From Diplolepis rosae (Eukaryota > Arthropoda > Insecta > Hymenoptera > Diplolepididae), in NCBI GenBank assembly GCA_030998225.1, contig JAPYXD010000275.1, forward strand, positions 682,001 through 746,000: a stretch of 64,000 nt of DNA, in the 5' to 3' direction. A model generated the notes under the pieces. It searched no databases. It saw nothing but the letters and a program-made list of their open reading frames with translations, and had not been told where the DNA came from. This document shows positions 35,816 to 46,300 of the stretch, piece after piece (position 1 is the stretch's first letter; each line of letters opens with the position of its first letter). Made by a program: the position numbers and the translations under genes.

Positions 35816-36460
35816 AAGAACGGTACGTCTAGTTTTAAGTAACTTTTGAACGTATCTGAAAGTTGAGTACTCTGTCATGTAAATTTCTCAGTACTTATTT
35901 TTTCCGTGTAGCAAGTTTATATTCAGAATATTAATATCTCCAATATGCTTTCCAGGTTATAATATTTATTGTTTGCCTTATCAGAATTATTTTTAGACAA
36001 CTTAGTGATCATAATATCATTTTTTCGTACACTGAAAAAACAGTATAGCTGAGAGAACTATATTTTGGTCCTCAGAACCAGAAAATATTGCTATTAGACC
36101 AATGCTACGGTATGGCCCTCAGAACTATACGAGTATAGGTGAGACAGCTATACTGGTATTCCTAAACGTCATATTATTCCACGAAGGATACAAGTTCGAT
36201 GGTATCACATTACGATGTAAAGCGATCGTAACAAAAATATTATGCCTGTTATAACAATGCATGCGATACGCAAAAATGATCTTTCAAAACAAGAAAAAAT
36301 GCTCTAAATAAATCGACAAACGCTTCGAAAAAACGCCTCGAACAAATGACACTTCTTTCTTATTTCGAGGTTAGAGTCGCGTGCATGCGAAGCAATGTAT
36401 AGGTCGCGCGGCAAACCAGTATAGTTGTCTCACCTATACCGCATGGGTCGAGTCTCTATA

Positions 36461-37322
36461 CGAGGTCTATTGAAAAAATAAGGTGAATTTTCAAATTTCG
36501 CAGGCTATGTACATTCGATTGTCCCGAATGTATGTTCCCAGTTTCAGCAATATAGCATTTTTTGTTTGTTTGTGAGAGGCATAAACGTTAGAAGTGTTTT
36601 GCGTGTATTGGAGATTTTCTGCTGTCGAAAAAATGGGTCAAAGAATATGCATCAAATTTTGTTTAAAAAATGGAATTAAGTGCTCAAAAACACACGAAAT
36701 GTTGAAAGTGGCATATGGTGAGTGTACTGTAAGTCAAAAAAGTGTTTATAAGTGGTATAAGCTCTTCACAGAAGGTCGAGAAGAGGTGAATGACGACCGT
36801 CGCCCTGGACGACCCAGCACGTCAACAAGCAATAAAAACACTATTAGAGCAGTTATTGAGGATGTCGGCATATCGGTTGGCTCATGCCATGCAATTTTTT
36901 GGATATTTTGGGTCTGAAGCGTGTAGCAGCGAAGTTCGTTCCAAAATTGATGAATTTTGACTTGCTCACTCGTCATTGCTTGTTCGTAATTTTTTGGCCA
37001 AAAACAAGACCGTCATCATGCCTAAGCCATCGTATTCACCAGATTTAGCCCTTTGTGACTTTTTCCTGTTCTCAAGATTGAAGAGATCCATGAAAGAACG
37101 GCGTTTTTCCACGATTGAGGAGATAAAAACCGAATCGCTGAGAGAGCTTAAGGACATACCAAAAAGTGCATATCAGAAGTGCTTCGAGGATTGGAAAAAC
37201 GCTGGCACAAGTGTATTATATTTGAGGGGGATTACTTTGGAGGAGACAACATAGAAATTCATTAATAAATTAATATTTTTCGAAAAAAATTAAAATTCAC
37301 CTTATTTTTTGAACAAACCTCG
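36461..37322 (+). mobile_element. Mariner element A (TIR CGAGGTxTxTTGAA)
   Basis: CGAGGTCTATTGAAAAAATA and the inverted TATTTTTTGAACAAACCTCG, TA on each side. 862 bp: an internal deletion derivative. Inserted in the left arm of the 36030-40307 MITE. Confidence 0.9.
36633..37254 (+). pseudogene. Mariner A transposase, internally deleted
   Basis: The N-terminal HTH has MLKVAYGECTVSQKSVYKWY, then a GREEVNDDRRPGRPSTS linker and a second HTH (IEDVGISVGSCHAIF). The next stretch is frameshifted (GLKRVAAKFVPKL in another frame). Coding resumes at 36976 with FLAKNKTVIMPKPSYSPDLA, the third catalytic block (YSPDLALCDFFLF), and runs to the C-terminus. The blocks holding the first and second Asp are absent. 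Dead gene. Confidence 0.9.
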
Positions 37323-37334
37323 TATATCGGTATA

Positions 37335-37675
37335 CTAATGTGGACAAAAACTAAGCTGAATTTTTAATTTAATCTTCGCGGGTTAACCGATTCGGGCAAA
37401 CTCTTTCATTTTTATGTTGGTCCTACTGTTACTGACATCTGTGTCAAATTTCATGTCAATGTCATCATTTGTTACATAGTTACTCTTGTGTTTTCTAAAC
37501 GACTAAAAGTAATTTTTTCGATCTTTACAATGTCTGAATTTGTTGAGCAAAGATGTGCCATTAAATTTTGTTTGCGGAATGAAATTTCAGTTACGGAAAC
37601 GTTCAGAATGTTGCAGAAGGCCTTCAGTGATTTGACCATGTCGCAAAAAAATGTTTATAAGTGGTACAAAGACTC
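37335..37675 (+). mobile_element. Mariner element B, 5' fragment (copy 1)
   Basis: CTAATGTGGACAAAAACTAAG matches the B terminus at 39254 (preceded by TA). Coding starts at MSEFVEQRCAIKFCL and continues through SQKNVYKWYKD. It stops at 37672-37678, inside the codon after YKD, where CAGTGA MITE sequence begins. About 340 bp are aligned with copy 2. Confidence 0.85.
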
Positions 37676-38266
37676 AGTGAATCAGTGAAAATTAACTGAT
37701 TTAACAGTGACAAATATTTTTTCACTGATGAATCAGTGAAAAGGTAAATCGCTGATTCAATCAGTAAAAATTTGACTGATTCAAATTTAGAGAGTATGGA
37801 GTGACGAAGCGGTTTTCAAATATTTCATTTTACCATAATGGACATGCCTTTTTTTTAGACACTCTGTTTATTGTTCAACATTACCTAAACTGAGCAATAA
37901 TTTTATGTTAAAAAAATTTGTTCGTAAACTATGAGACTGCATAAGTAAACACTAAAAATTTTATTTAATTATATTAAGTAGTCGCGCTCGAAAACAAAAG
38001 ATATAAATAATAGATAGAAAATAGATCCAGTTGGGGGTTCGAAAATAAATGAAACACTTATTTTTGATTAGTCATGAGCGACGTTTCGTTGGCTTGGTCG
38101 CGCAACCTCATCAGGCTACATTTATTGAAAAAATTATATATCAATCGAACAATAATTTTAAAATTACTCTTTCGAAGGTCCAAATCATAATTACTTAGAA
38201 TTTTGAAGCTTACATTTGAAATACTTAGATAGTCGAAAATTAAAATATAAATTAGACAATCACATG
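37676..38266 (-). repeat. Copied block of the 28.3-28.9 kb locus
   Basis: 37687-38266 is near-identical to 28331-28919 (about ten small differences by eye). It carries the end of the CAGTGA MITE, the adjoining 230-bp sequence and the PLE end. A chance open frame at 38058-38306 has no meaning. Confidence 0.85.
38071..38118 (-). ncRNA. Hammerhead ribozyme-like motif, PLE3 end
   Basis: Same sequence as at 28725-28771 on the minus strand: CTGATGAG, GTTG...CAAC, GAAACGTC, GCTCATGAC. Confidence 0.7.
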
Positions 38267-38268
38267 GT

Positions 38269-39251
38269 ACGTCCGAAAGTAAAATTATAACTAACATATT
38301 TCTCAATTACTCAGCAAGATAATAAAAATAAATAAAATAAATTTTGCAACTTCAGGAAAAAACTTCTGAAGTATTAAAACAATTCAATGATAATGACCAC
38401 TTAAAACACCAATACCTTAATAATCAATTAACTTTAATTAGTACATTTCTTCCTAAGTGCAATGGACTCTCTAAAATTCATAAAAAAGACATTCCGATGC
38501 GTCCAATCATCTCTTTAATTAATAGCCCTACACAGTTCTTAGCGAAAGTTATTGATGAAGAATTGAAAAATTGTTCCAAACTTCCACAATCGCATGTAAA
38601 AGATAGTTTTACACCTGAAGATAAAAAAAATATTTTAGACGATAATCATGTACTTTTATCTCTTGAGGTTAGTTCTCTTTTTATTAATATTTCTTGCAGC
38701 TTAGTTTTAGACAGTTTATATAGAAGATTATTTTTTATTAATAAAAATTGTAAAACCCTTTTTGGCGAAATTCGTGATTACGTTAGATTTTTATTTAATA
38801 ATACCTTTTTGCGTTTAGCAATAAGATATACCAACAAATTCATGGTACATCAATGGGTTCCCCTATCTCACCACTATTCGCTGATATAGTTATGGATTAT
38901 TTAGAGAATTACTGTTCATCAGTTTTAAAAAGAGATTTTGATTGCATTCCTTTATTTTACTATAGATATGTTGATGATACAATTTTGTGTGTCCATAAGG
39001 AATATAATGATACAATCATCAATACTTTCAATTCTTATGATTTGAATTTACAATTTATTTTTGAATTAGAAAAATATAAAAGAATACACTTTATGAACAT
39101 CACCTTAAATAAAAATAGTAATATGATTATTACTAATTGCTTCCGCAAACAAACATCTTTTGTTAGAATTATTAACTATTTTTCAAATCATCCAACTTAA
39201 CAAAAGATAAATATCGTCTTCAACCTTGTCGATAGAGCAATTTTATTATCC
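38269..39251 (+). pseudogene. PLE reverse transcriptase fragment (PLE3)
   Basis: The plus strand encodes the pre-RT region (KCNGLSKIHKKDIPMRPIIS, so it retains the part PLE1 lacks), TQFLAKVIDEELKN, the RT block SLEVSSLFINIS, and after a frameshift near 38810 GSPISPLFADIVMDYLENY and FYYRYVDDTILCV. It breaks off after NHPT-stop, where mariner B copy 2 begins. The first catalytic Asp (compare SLDVNSLF in PLE1) is Glu here, and the frame is broken twice. Its orientation is opposite to the hammerhead-bearing end just upstream, so the two may belong to an inverted arrangement like PLE1. Confidence 0.85.
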
Positions 39252-39253
39252 TA

Positions 39254-40138
39254 CTACTGTGGGCAAAAACTAAGGTGAATTTTAAATTTAAACTTCGCGG
39301 GCTAACTGATTCGGGTAATCTCTTTTATTTCCATTTTGGTCCTACTGTTACTGACATCTGTGCCAAATTTCTAAACGACTAAAAGTGATTTTTGCGATTT
39401 TTACAATGTCTGAATTTGTTGAGCAAAGAAGTGCCATTAAATTTTGTTTGCGGGATGAAATTTCAGTTGTGGAAACGTTTAGAATGCTGCAGAAGGCCAT
39501 CAGTGATTTGACCATGTCGCAGAAAAATGTTTATAAGTGGTACAAAGACTTCATAGAAGGCAGAGAACGTGTTGATGACTTGGAACGCCCCGTACGACCA
39601 TCAACATCAACTGACGAGCAACACGTCAAATCAAATCAAAGAATTAGTGCACAAAAATCGTCGCACGACAATTAGAGACCTTGCTGACACTATTGGCATT
39701 TCAAGAGGATCACTCAACAACGTTTTAAAAGATATTTTAGGCAGACAACTCGTCGTTTATGCATCACGATAATGCGCCGTTTTAAAATTCACTCGTTCTT
39801 AGTGACCATTTCGCCAAAAACTCAACGCATATCGTTCCACAACCACCATATTCGCCTGATTTGGCTCCGTGCGACTTCTGGCTATTCCCCAAACTCAAAA
39901 GACCACTCCGAGGACACCGTTCTGACACGATTGAAGAGATACAAGTCGAATCGAAGTAGGCTTTGAAGGCAATTCCGGAAATCGAATTTAACAAGTGTTT
40001 CGACGATTGGAAAAAACGTTGGCATAAGTGCATTATATCGGGAGGGGATTACTTTGAAGGGGATGAAATTGATTTGGATAAATAAATAAAGATTTTTAAT
40101 TTCATAACAAAATTCACCTTAGTTTTTGCCCACAGTAG
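39254..40138 (+). mobile_element. Mariner element B, copy 2 (TIR CTACTGTGGGC)
   Basis: CTACTGTGGGCAAAAACTAA at the left and TTAGTTTTTGCCCACAGTAG at the right, TA on both sides. 885 bp. It is inserted at the end of the PLE3 fragment. Confidence 0.9.
39406..40085 (+). pseudogene. Mariner B transposase, deleted and frameshifted
   Basis: MSEFVEQRSAIKFCLRDEIS starts the HTH domain, with SQKNVYKWYKDF. The frame shifts near 39590 into KELVHKNRRTTIRDLADTIG and SRGSLNNVLKD (second HTH), then a deletion leads directly to the second catalytic block (HHDNAPF with a stop). A further frame gives PPYSPDLAPCDFWLFPKLK and a C-terminus ending GDEIDLDK. The TGDE block with the first Asp is missing. Inactive. 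Confidence 0.9.
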
Positions 40139-40479
40139 TAGGTCGAAAATCTATACTTCTATCGTAGCACGAACAAAATTATAATGGTACGATGGCAGAA
40201 TACGCATTTCGGTGCGTCGCTACAATACCAATATCGTATAGTCACGACAGGTATTTTCCTAAACTAAAATTCTTTATAGTTTTCTCAGCTATACTGTTTT
40301 TTCCGTGTACTCTTAATGTTCCGAATGGAGATTCATAACATAGGTACACGCAAAAATATTTTTTTAAACTGCCTTGAATGTTTTGACGGATTTTTACGTT
40401 TTGTGGTGCGCTGAATCCAAATCTAGTAACCAATTTGCTCCATCACGTACAGATTTTTTGCTATATTGGGTTATCCTTA

Positions 40480-41435
40480 CACAGAGAGAAATTTTAGGTT
40501 TCACTGACCAAAGTTTTTTTGTTAAAATCGTCTTTACAAAAATGTTAAAGTTCTCATGACAATCATGGTAGTGGCTGTCATACATTGGAAAAGTGTTTAC
40601 TTCAACTGCAAGGAACGTTACTGAGACCACGATTCTGGTACTTGAAATACCATAGCGCTGCGGTTATAGGAACCAAAGTCCATCGTAAAGCCGCGCATAG
40701 AGTTTAGTTAAAATGACTAAGTCTACGGACAGTAAATACCCAGCCAAAATTATTTTTAAGGTTATAGGTATGGTTCTCTTAGTTATCAAAATACAAATTC
40801 AATTTGATGAGAAAAAATAAAGTTTCACCGAAAAGATCTAAGAAAAATAATCCGGTATAATGATATTTATGATAACTTTCGTCGATTAAGTTAAAAAATT
40901 GTCACTTTTTTCATCATCATAAACTTTTTTTGACTGACTATAGTTTTGACAAAATACGACGAGACAGCAAAATTGGAACGCATTGCATTGTCCCCGAACA
41001 AAATCGTTTATCATTTAGAAAGAATTGTCAAATTATATTTATAATAGAATTATTTACCTGATAATGCTTGGCACGGTGAAATATAGTCCAGGAATCGAGA
41101 ACGAGAATTGGCAGGATTCAACTTAGGCTGCATATCTTTCAATGAAAGTTATACTTGATTTGTCTAGCGCAACAGCGAACGCTGCGGTTGTAGTAACCAA
41201 AGGAGCTTGGCAGTACACATAAAGAAAATGTACGTGTACTAACCGTTGGGGTACGTATAAAGCTCATTCTAATCATCAACTTTGGTCACAACAACCGAAT
41301 ACACAAAAAAGTCCAAATTACTGTCATGATAACTATAAAAGTAGTAGCTTCTCTCAACTTTTTTGGTCAAGGCAACTACTGTACAAAAAATTTATGTGCT
41401 ATGTGCACAGGAACCAAAGCCGATTTCTCTCAGTG
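40480..41435. mobile_element. TACACAGAGAGAAA-ended MITE
   Basis: CACAGAGAGAAATTTTAGG at the left, GATTTCTCTCAGTG at the right, TA on both sides (40478-79, 41436-37). The interior repeats GGTTxTAG(G/T)AACCAAAG-type units (40658-40680, 41185-41205, 41282-41300, 41410-41420). No coding capacity. Confidence 0.65.
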
Positions 41436-42659
41436 TAGTCACCGGGTTGAAAATAAGGTTCACTTCACTGTGGTAATAACCAGCAAATTTTTATTTCAAA
41501 ATTTAGTAAATGAAAGAAAATTAAATTGGCTAACACATTTTACATGTAAAGTCACTCTTGGGTCAATAAATCTCCTGGTGGGCCCGTTTCTTCTTCCCCT
41601 GAATGCTTCTCTTGGTGCGTTGCTTGGCGTATTTTTCATCAGGGGTTTCCCGCAGCAGCAACCAGCAGAAATCGTCCTGTTATATGTATAAAATGAATAC
41701 AAAGCCTCCTAAAATATCATGAGGGAGTGTTTCTAGTTAGTTAATCATTACAACCTCTATTTTGGGCCAAGAAAATAAACTGCAGTCGGCTAAAAAGAAA
41801 TTATCTAAACATTCCTTATATGGGTATGAAATCAAATTTTGTAAGAAAACGTGACGTGATGGAACATTTTGGCTATTTTTCCTGGTTTTAGCGCCCCAAA
41901 ATCTATAGGAATCCGTTGAAAAATTAGAGGCAGTTTTTTGGTCGTTTACCTGTGTAATATTTATAATACTAATTTGTCTTCTATATGTTTTAAAGACTGT
42001 CATGACTATAGAATTTCGATGCCATAATATGAATAAGTGTAAAAAACCTCGGCGTTCCCTATTTTAAAACAATATTATACTAAATTTCCATTAATTTTTA
42101 TCATTTACTCTAACGAAAAGTCTCTCAGTGTAAAGTGGATATATAAAATTACATGTCGTAGATATAATTTTAAAACCATTGTCAGGTGTAATAAAGAGCC
42201 TTATAATCGTTCAAAGGCGGGAAGTTATCGATCTAAAGTGATCTGAGATTAGAATATGATCACGTACTTATTGTTAGTGATACGTCACAGCGATATCCAG
42301 AGTGTTCCGCATCGCGCGTGGGAACCGTCCAGGTCACGCGTCTCGATATATCGCGTGCGGAATCGTTAAGTACTTCAGGTATGTTACTTACTAGTGACTA
42401 TACAAGGCTGGTATCGCTTGCTATCATGTACCCGTATTTTTTCCATCGACTATAGCAGAGAGACGCCGAGAAAGGGAGAAAATGGCGAAAGTCACGCCCG
42501 CGTCAATTGGACGACTCCACCGATGAAGAAAACCGCGTTACCACCAACGAGGAAACGTACCTGGATTCGGGCCAAGTGGATCTGCTTCGCAGTTCCGCTA
42601 AATTCGACTAACTATATCCTTCAACTTTTTAAATTCGAATTTCCTTTACTTTCTTGCTG
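41436..42659. other. Unassigned DNA
   Basis: No gene or repeat recognised. 42290-42370 is GC-richer, with several CGCG steps. An 88-codon frame at 42394-42660 has no recognisable domain. Confidence 0.35.
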
Positions 42660-43095
42660 ATGTTTTTAAATTCCGGTGTGATTTTGGTTCCTTTAATTAA
42701 GATTAGAATTCATTTTTCCAAGAAGATTTACAGTATAAAGCTTCCTGTCCAGATAATGACGAGATTTGATAGAACCTGGCTTGGCATAGAACCTCGAGCC
42801 CAGTCTGGGCCCAGCCTGGCAGACGGATTATTACAAAACTACCCAATGAATTTTCAATCTGCTCTACAAGGCCAATGTACGGTAAGACGTTTCTCGCCAG
42901 CCTATCTAGCAATTTGGCAATAGTTCAAACTAGGCCCAGACCTGGCAAACCCTGACTTGGTATGGAACTCCGAGTTGAGACTGAGCACAATTTGATTGAC
43001 GAATATTTACAACGTCATCTATTGTATTCTCAATCTAACAAACCTGGATCAAACCTGGTTTGGCATTTAATGCCAAATTGGCGCCAAGTCATGGA
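42660..43095. repeat. GGCCCAG/CTGGCC palindrome mosaic
   Basis: Chains of CAGTCTGGGCCCAGCCTGG, AACCTGGTTTGGCA and TGCCAAATTGGCGCC. Same composition as 57093-58019 and 61778-62601. The ends are not clear here. Confidence 0.6.
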
Positions 43096-44449
43096 TTTTT
43101 ACGATAAGCAAAGGCAAGGAAAATGTTATATTTGAATGCAAAAGATAATTTTAGACAGGAGAGTGTTGTTTGGTTTAAGTATTGAGAAAAAATGGTTAAG
43201 ATTGTCTGATAATGAATTCGTTTATTAGAGTCATTTTAATTCTGCTCAGTTCGGGTGTACCCAGAAGCTCATTGCTATTACTGCCTCATGCATAGGTAAG
43301 TCGTTCGTACGAGGCTACGCTCTTCTGCCTATTAAATGTATGTTCGCGACACTTACTGTCAAGTTGTTGCTTGTAAATTTCAGACCTGTGTCTCGCATAA
43401 ATAGAATTAATCTCCGATTATTTTTTGTGCCTGTTAAACTGCTTATGTGGATTATGTATGTATATATACGTATATAATATATGTTATATACAAATCACAT
43501 ATGACATAAACTTAAATGGTTCCTGACACAGATCGCATACATTATATATGAAAGATATACGGCGCATTTTGAATTTATGTTTACAAATCTACATCTAGCT
43601 AAAAATTTAGTATTCTGAAGAATACTTACAAAATATGTTACATAAATGCATATATCCTTTGTTCAATATGTGATGAGATGAGAAAATTAAGAGAAAAATT
43701 TGTACGTTGAATTTAGAATGCGCATGTCTGAGAAGATAGAAATGGAAGAAAGAAAATCGTAACGGGTAGTTCCCATTCGACTTAAAGCATTGAATCATTT
43801 ACGACTTTAAGACAAAAATCGTGTATGTGGCAAGGTTTCGTCGCTTTCGCGCTCGTACTTCAAATTATTTTCGCTTAATCTTCTCCGTATTGGTATTCGA
43901 GCTTTCAAACGTGCTTCTATAGCCCCGGGGATGCGTTTTGCAACTCTCGTGTAAAATGATCCCTGAATATTTGAAAAACGTTCCCGCAAACTCTTGCCAT
44001 TATTATCTAGATGCCATTATTTTTTCAGGTACCATTGAGTACTTCACCTAACACTGGGCGGAGAGGATTTCCCTCATCCACACAATCTTGCCACTTCTGG
44101 TAAGTCATTTTATATACTCAGAATTTTTTATACATTGAAAAAATGTCTTTTGTAATTTCACAACAAATGACGTATTATAATTTCACAACTGATGGTGCTT
44201 CACAACAAATTCACAACACCTATTTTTTAATTCCGAAAAATCATTTAACATGTATTATGAATTTACTTCAGAGTACCTTTACTGCAATTTCATATTACAT
44301 TTTGGTAATAAAATTACATTAAGGGATCATTCTAGTTTAGGCGCTTGAAAAAAGGGTATTTTTATCAAATTTTTTAGAGGTTGCTATTATAAGTATTGAT
44401 ATAAAATTTGTTGGCCTCAATGAATACACTCATAAATTACATTAAAAAA
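43096..44449. other. Unassigned DNA
   Basis: No gene recognised. A TA-rich microsatellite-like stretch at 43455-43500. 44391-44455 resembles 50395-50470 (ATATTGATATAAAACTTGTT-type sequence), a short dispersed repeat. Confidence 0.4.
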
Positions 44450-46300
44450 ATTTATTTTATTTTATTTTATCAGGGCCCAACCAGGCCCTGATATGACCGT
44501 GTGTTTCATCATCAATCTGGGCCATGTCTGTTGATTTCTGCACTGAAGTTTAAAATTCAACTCGTGCAGAAATCTTTTTGTGGCCAAGATTAAGCCCAGA
44601 CGCACAGTGGTCGGAAAACGTAAAAAGCTGGCCAAAAGTCGAAATTCAAATTTTGGCGGTATGTGTTAATTCTTTCATATGGTCAACAGAGGGAGTCGTT
44701 GCGTAATTTCTCAAAAGAACAAAAAGCTTGGCTTCGTATTTAAATGTATACTTGCTGCTCATAGTAAGCCGCTTCGCCAAGTAGCTAAAAACAATTGAGA
44801 AGGGTAGAAAAATTGATTCGTTAATGAGTGCATAGAAAATATAATTGCTGTTCCGTTCTTTGTGTACAATATGGAGGGTGTTTCTGGAGGTAAGTTAAAT
44901 ATATTTATGCATTGAAAACCTATTTTATAAAACCAAACATGCTTTAAAATCGGACGTCAAAACTGCTCGCAACTTAAGCCAAGTATAAAAAAATTCTGTA
45001 GAAAAGTGTCAAAATAATTGTGATCCCAAAAGATCCTGCGTTGTTTGAAGTTTTAATTAATGCAAAATAGTGTAAAGATTCAGTAACTTCAAAGTAATGT
45101 TGCGGATGTTTGCAGATGGACGTTCTGTACTCTTTTATGTCGGCTGTGTCGACGTGGGTTTTGCCACGTCAATCGACATGCGTGTTTTTTCAATACTTGA
45201 AAATTTATCCTCGCTCAAAACTACTTTACCGAAAATAAGACTCATAAGTCATTTGATATATTCTTGTTGCTAAATTTTGTATAAATAAATGTTATTTTAT
45301 AGGATCAGTTACTGGAGAAGTGTCATGCACAAGAATGGAAATTTTCGAAATTTTGAAAGAAAATTTACAAGCTGATTTGGATACACAAACAAATCTCATA
45401 GAAAAAAATTTTTCTAAAAAAGCAAATGATTTCGAGTTGGATGCAGATAAAAAAACGAAATAAAAAAGTTGCTTTGCAATATGTAATGGAGATGGAAAGA
45501 AAATGATGATCACATCTGATCCATTCATTTCAAGTCTTGGAAAATGTTCGAAAGCCAAAAAAAAAGCTTCCATCCAGAAGCTGTCACCATGTTTTTGTGT
45601 ACTAATGATTCCGTAGTGGATGATAACGATGATGATGAAATGGATGTTGAATCAAGCTAGTTTGAGTCAAATTTTATTATACCATACTGTTTGAAATAAA
45701 TATTTTTTTACTAAGCTTATTTTTGTTGCATATTATTTAGCAACTTCAAAAACTCTACGATACTGATTTTATTGAAAATTGAGTAAGTTTTGGAAAAGTT
45801 GTCCGCCATTTTGAATCAATCATTTTGTAAAATGAAATTTTAACCTCAAATTCGTGATCAGCGGCCCAAAAAACCCTTGTATGCAGAATTTCAGGTTCGT
45901 AGAAGAACAGCTACTTTTGGCCAGCTTTTCGCGTTTTCCGACCACTGTGAGACGTGGTAAACTTTGGGTAAAAATAAAACGTCGCGCTAGTTTGGGTCAG
46001 ATCTGGCAAACAGATAATTGCCAAGTCTTCTGCCGAAATTTTACCCTCTCAGACCAGGCCAACTAGAACCAGATCAGAGTATTCCTAAACAAAAACTGTA
46101 TTTCATTTCTCTCTCATGAAAATTTCGACCAGAATTTTCCGGGCAGCGGAATCTGGCCTCAGTCGGGTCGCATGTTTCATCCCTAATTTGGGAATTACGA
46201 TCTCTGCTTCGTAATTCCAAACTGGGCCCAGCCTGGGCCACACTAAATTTTTCGTATGGGTGTGTTCGCTAAGCCAGGGTTTGCCAGGCCTGGGCCTGTC
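44450..46300. repeat. GGCCCAG/CTGGCC mosaic, split by a Transib-like element
   Basis: 44470-44602 (CAGGGCCCAACCAGGCCCTG) and 45950-46300 (GTCAGATCTGGC, GGGCCCAGCCTGGGCC, GCCAGGCCTGGGCC) share the palindromic composition of the mosaic family. The Transib-like insertion sits between them. Confidence 0.55.
44603..45949 (+). mobile_element. Transib-like DNA transposon (non-autonomous or decayed)
   Basis: The left end CACAGTGGTCGGAAAACG is inverted at the right (CGTTTTCCGACCACTGTG). The inverted repeat extends about 37 bp, with GCTGGCCAAAAGT after a few differences. The 5-bp AGACG is present immediately outside both ends. A CAC(A/T)(G/A)TGG start and a 5-bp GC-containing duplication are Transib hallmarks, and the first seven bases equal the V(D)J recombination heptamer. 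At 1,347 bp it is far shorter than an autonomous Transib. Weak gene traces: an ATG exon ending GGTAAGT at 44880, AG acceptors near 45117 and 45301, a stretch 45302-45463 (SVTGEVSCTRMEIFEILKE), and an acidic C-terminal tail ending DDDEMDVESS-stop at 45660 in another frame. No catalytic blocks seen. Confidence 0.65.

Larger units (their letters stand above)
36030..40307. mobile_element. TACACTGAAAAAACAG foldback MITE, arms separated by later insertions
   Basis: The left end CACTGAAAAAACAGTATAGC (36030) and the right end GCTATACTGTTTTTTCCGTG (to 40307) are inverted and both flanked by TA. CTATACTG / CAGTATAG motifs recur at 36128-36155, 36419-36460 and 40145-40300. Between the arms lie two mariner types, a PLE fragment and the copied 28-kb block, so the original MITE (roughly 600 bp) is now spread over 4.3 kb. 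Confidence 0.75.

Noticed and set aside
44603..45949. Possible functional RAG-like recombination signal pair
   Set aside because: Only the heptamer matches; there is no 12/23-bp spacer-nonamer arrangement that I can see, and the ends are better explained as Transib-type TIRs.
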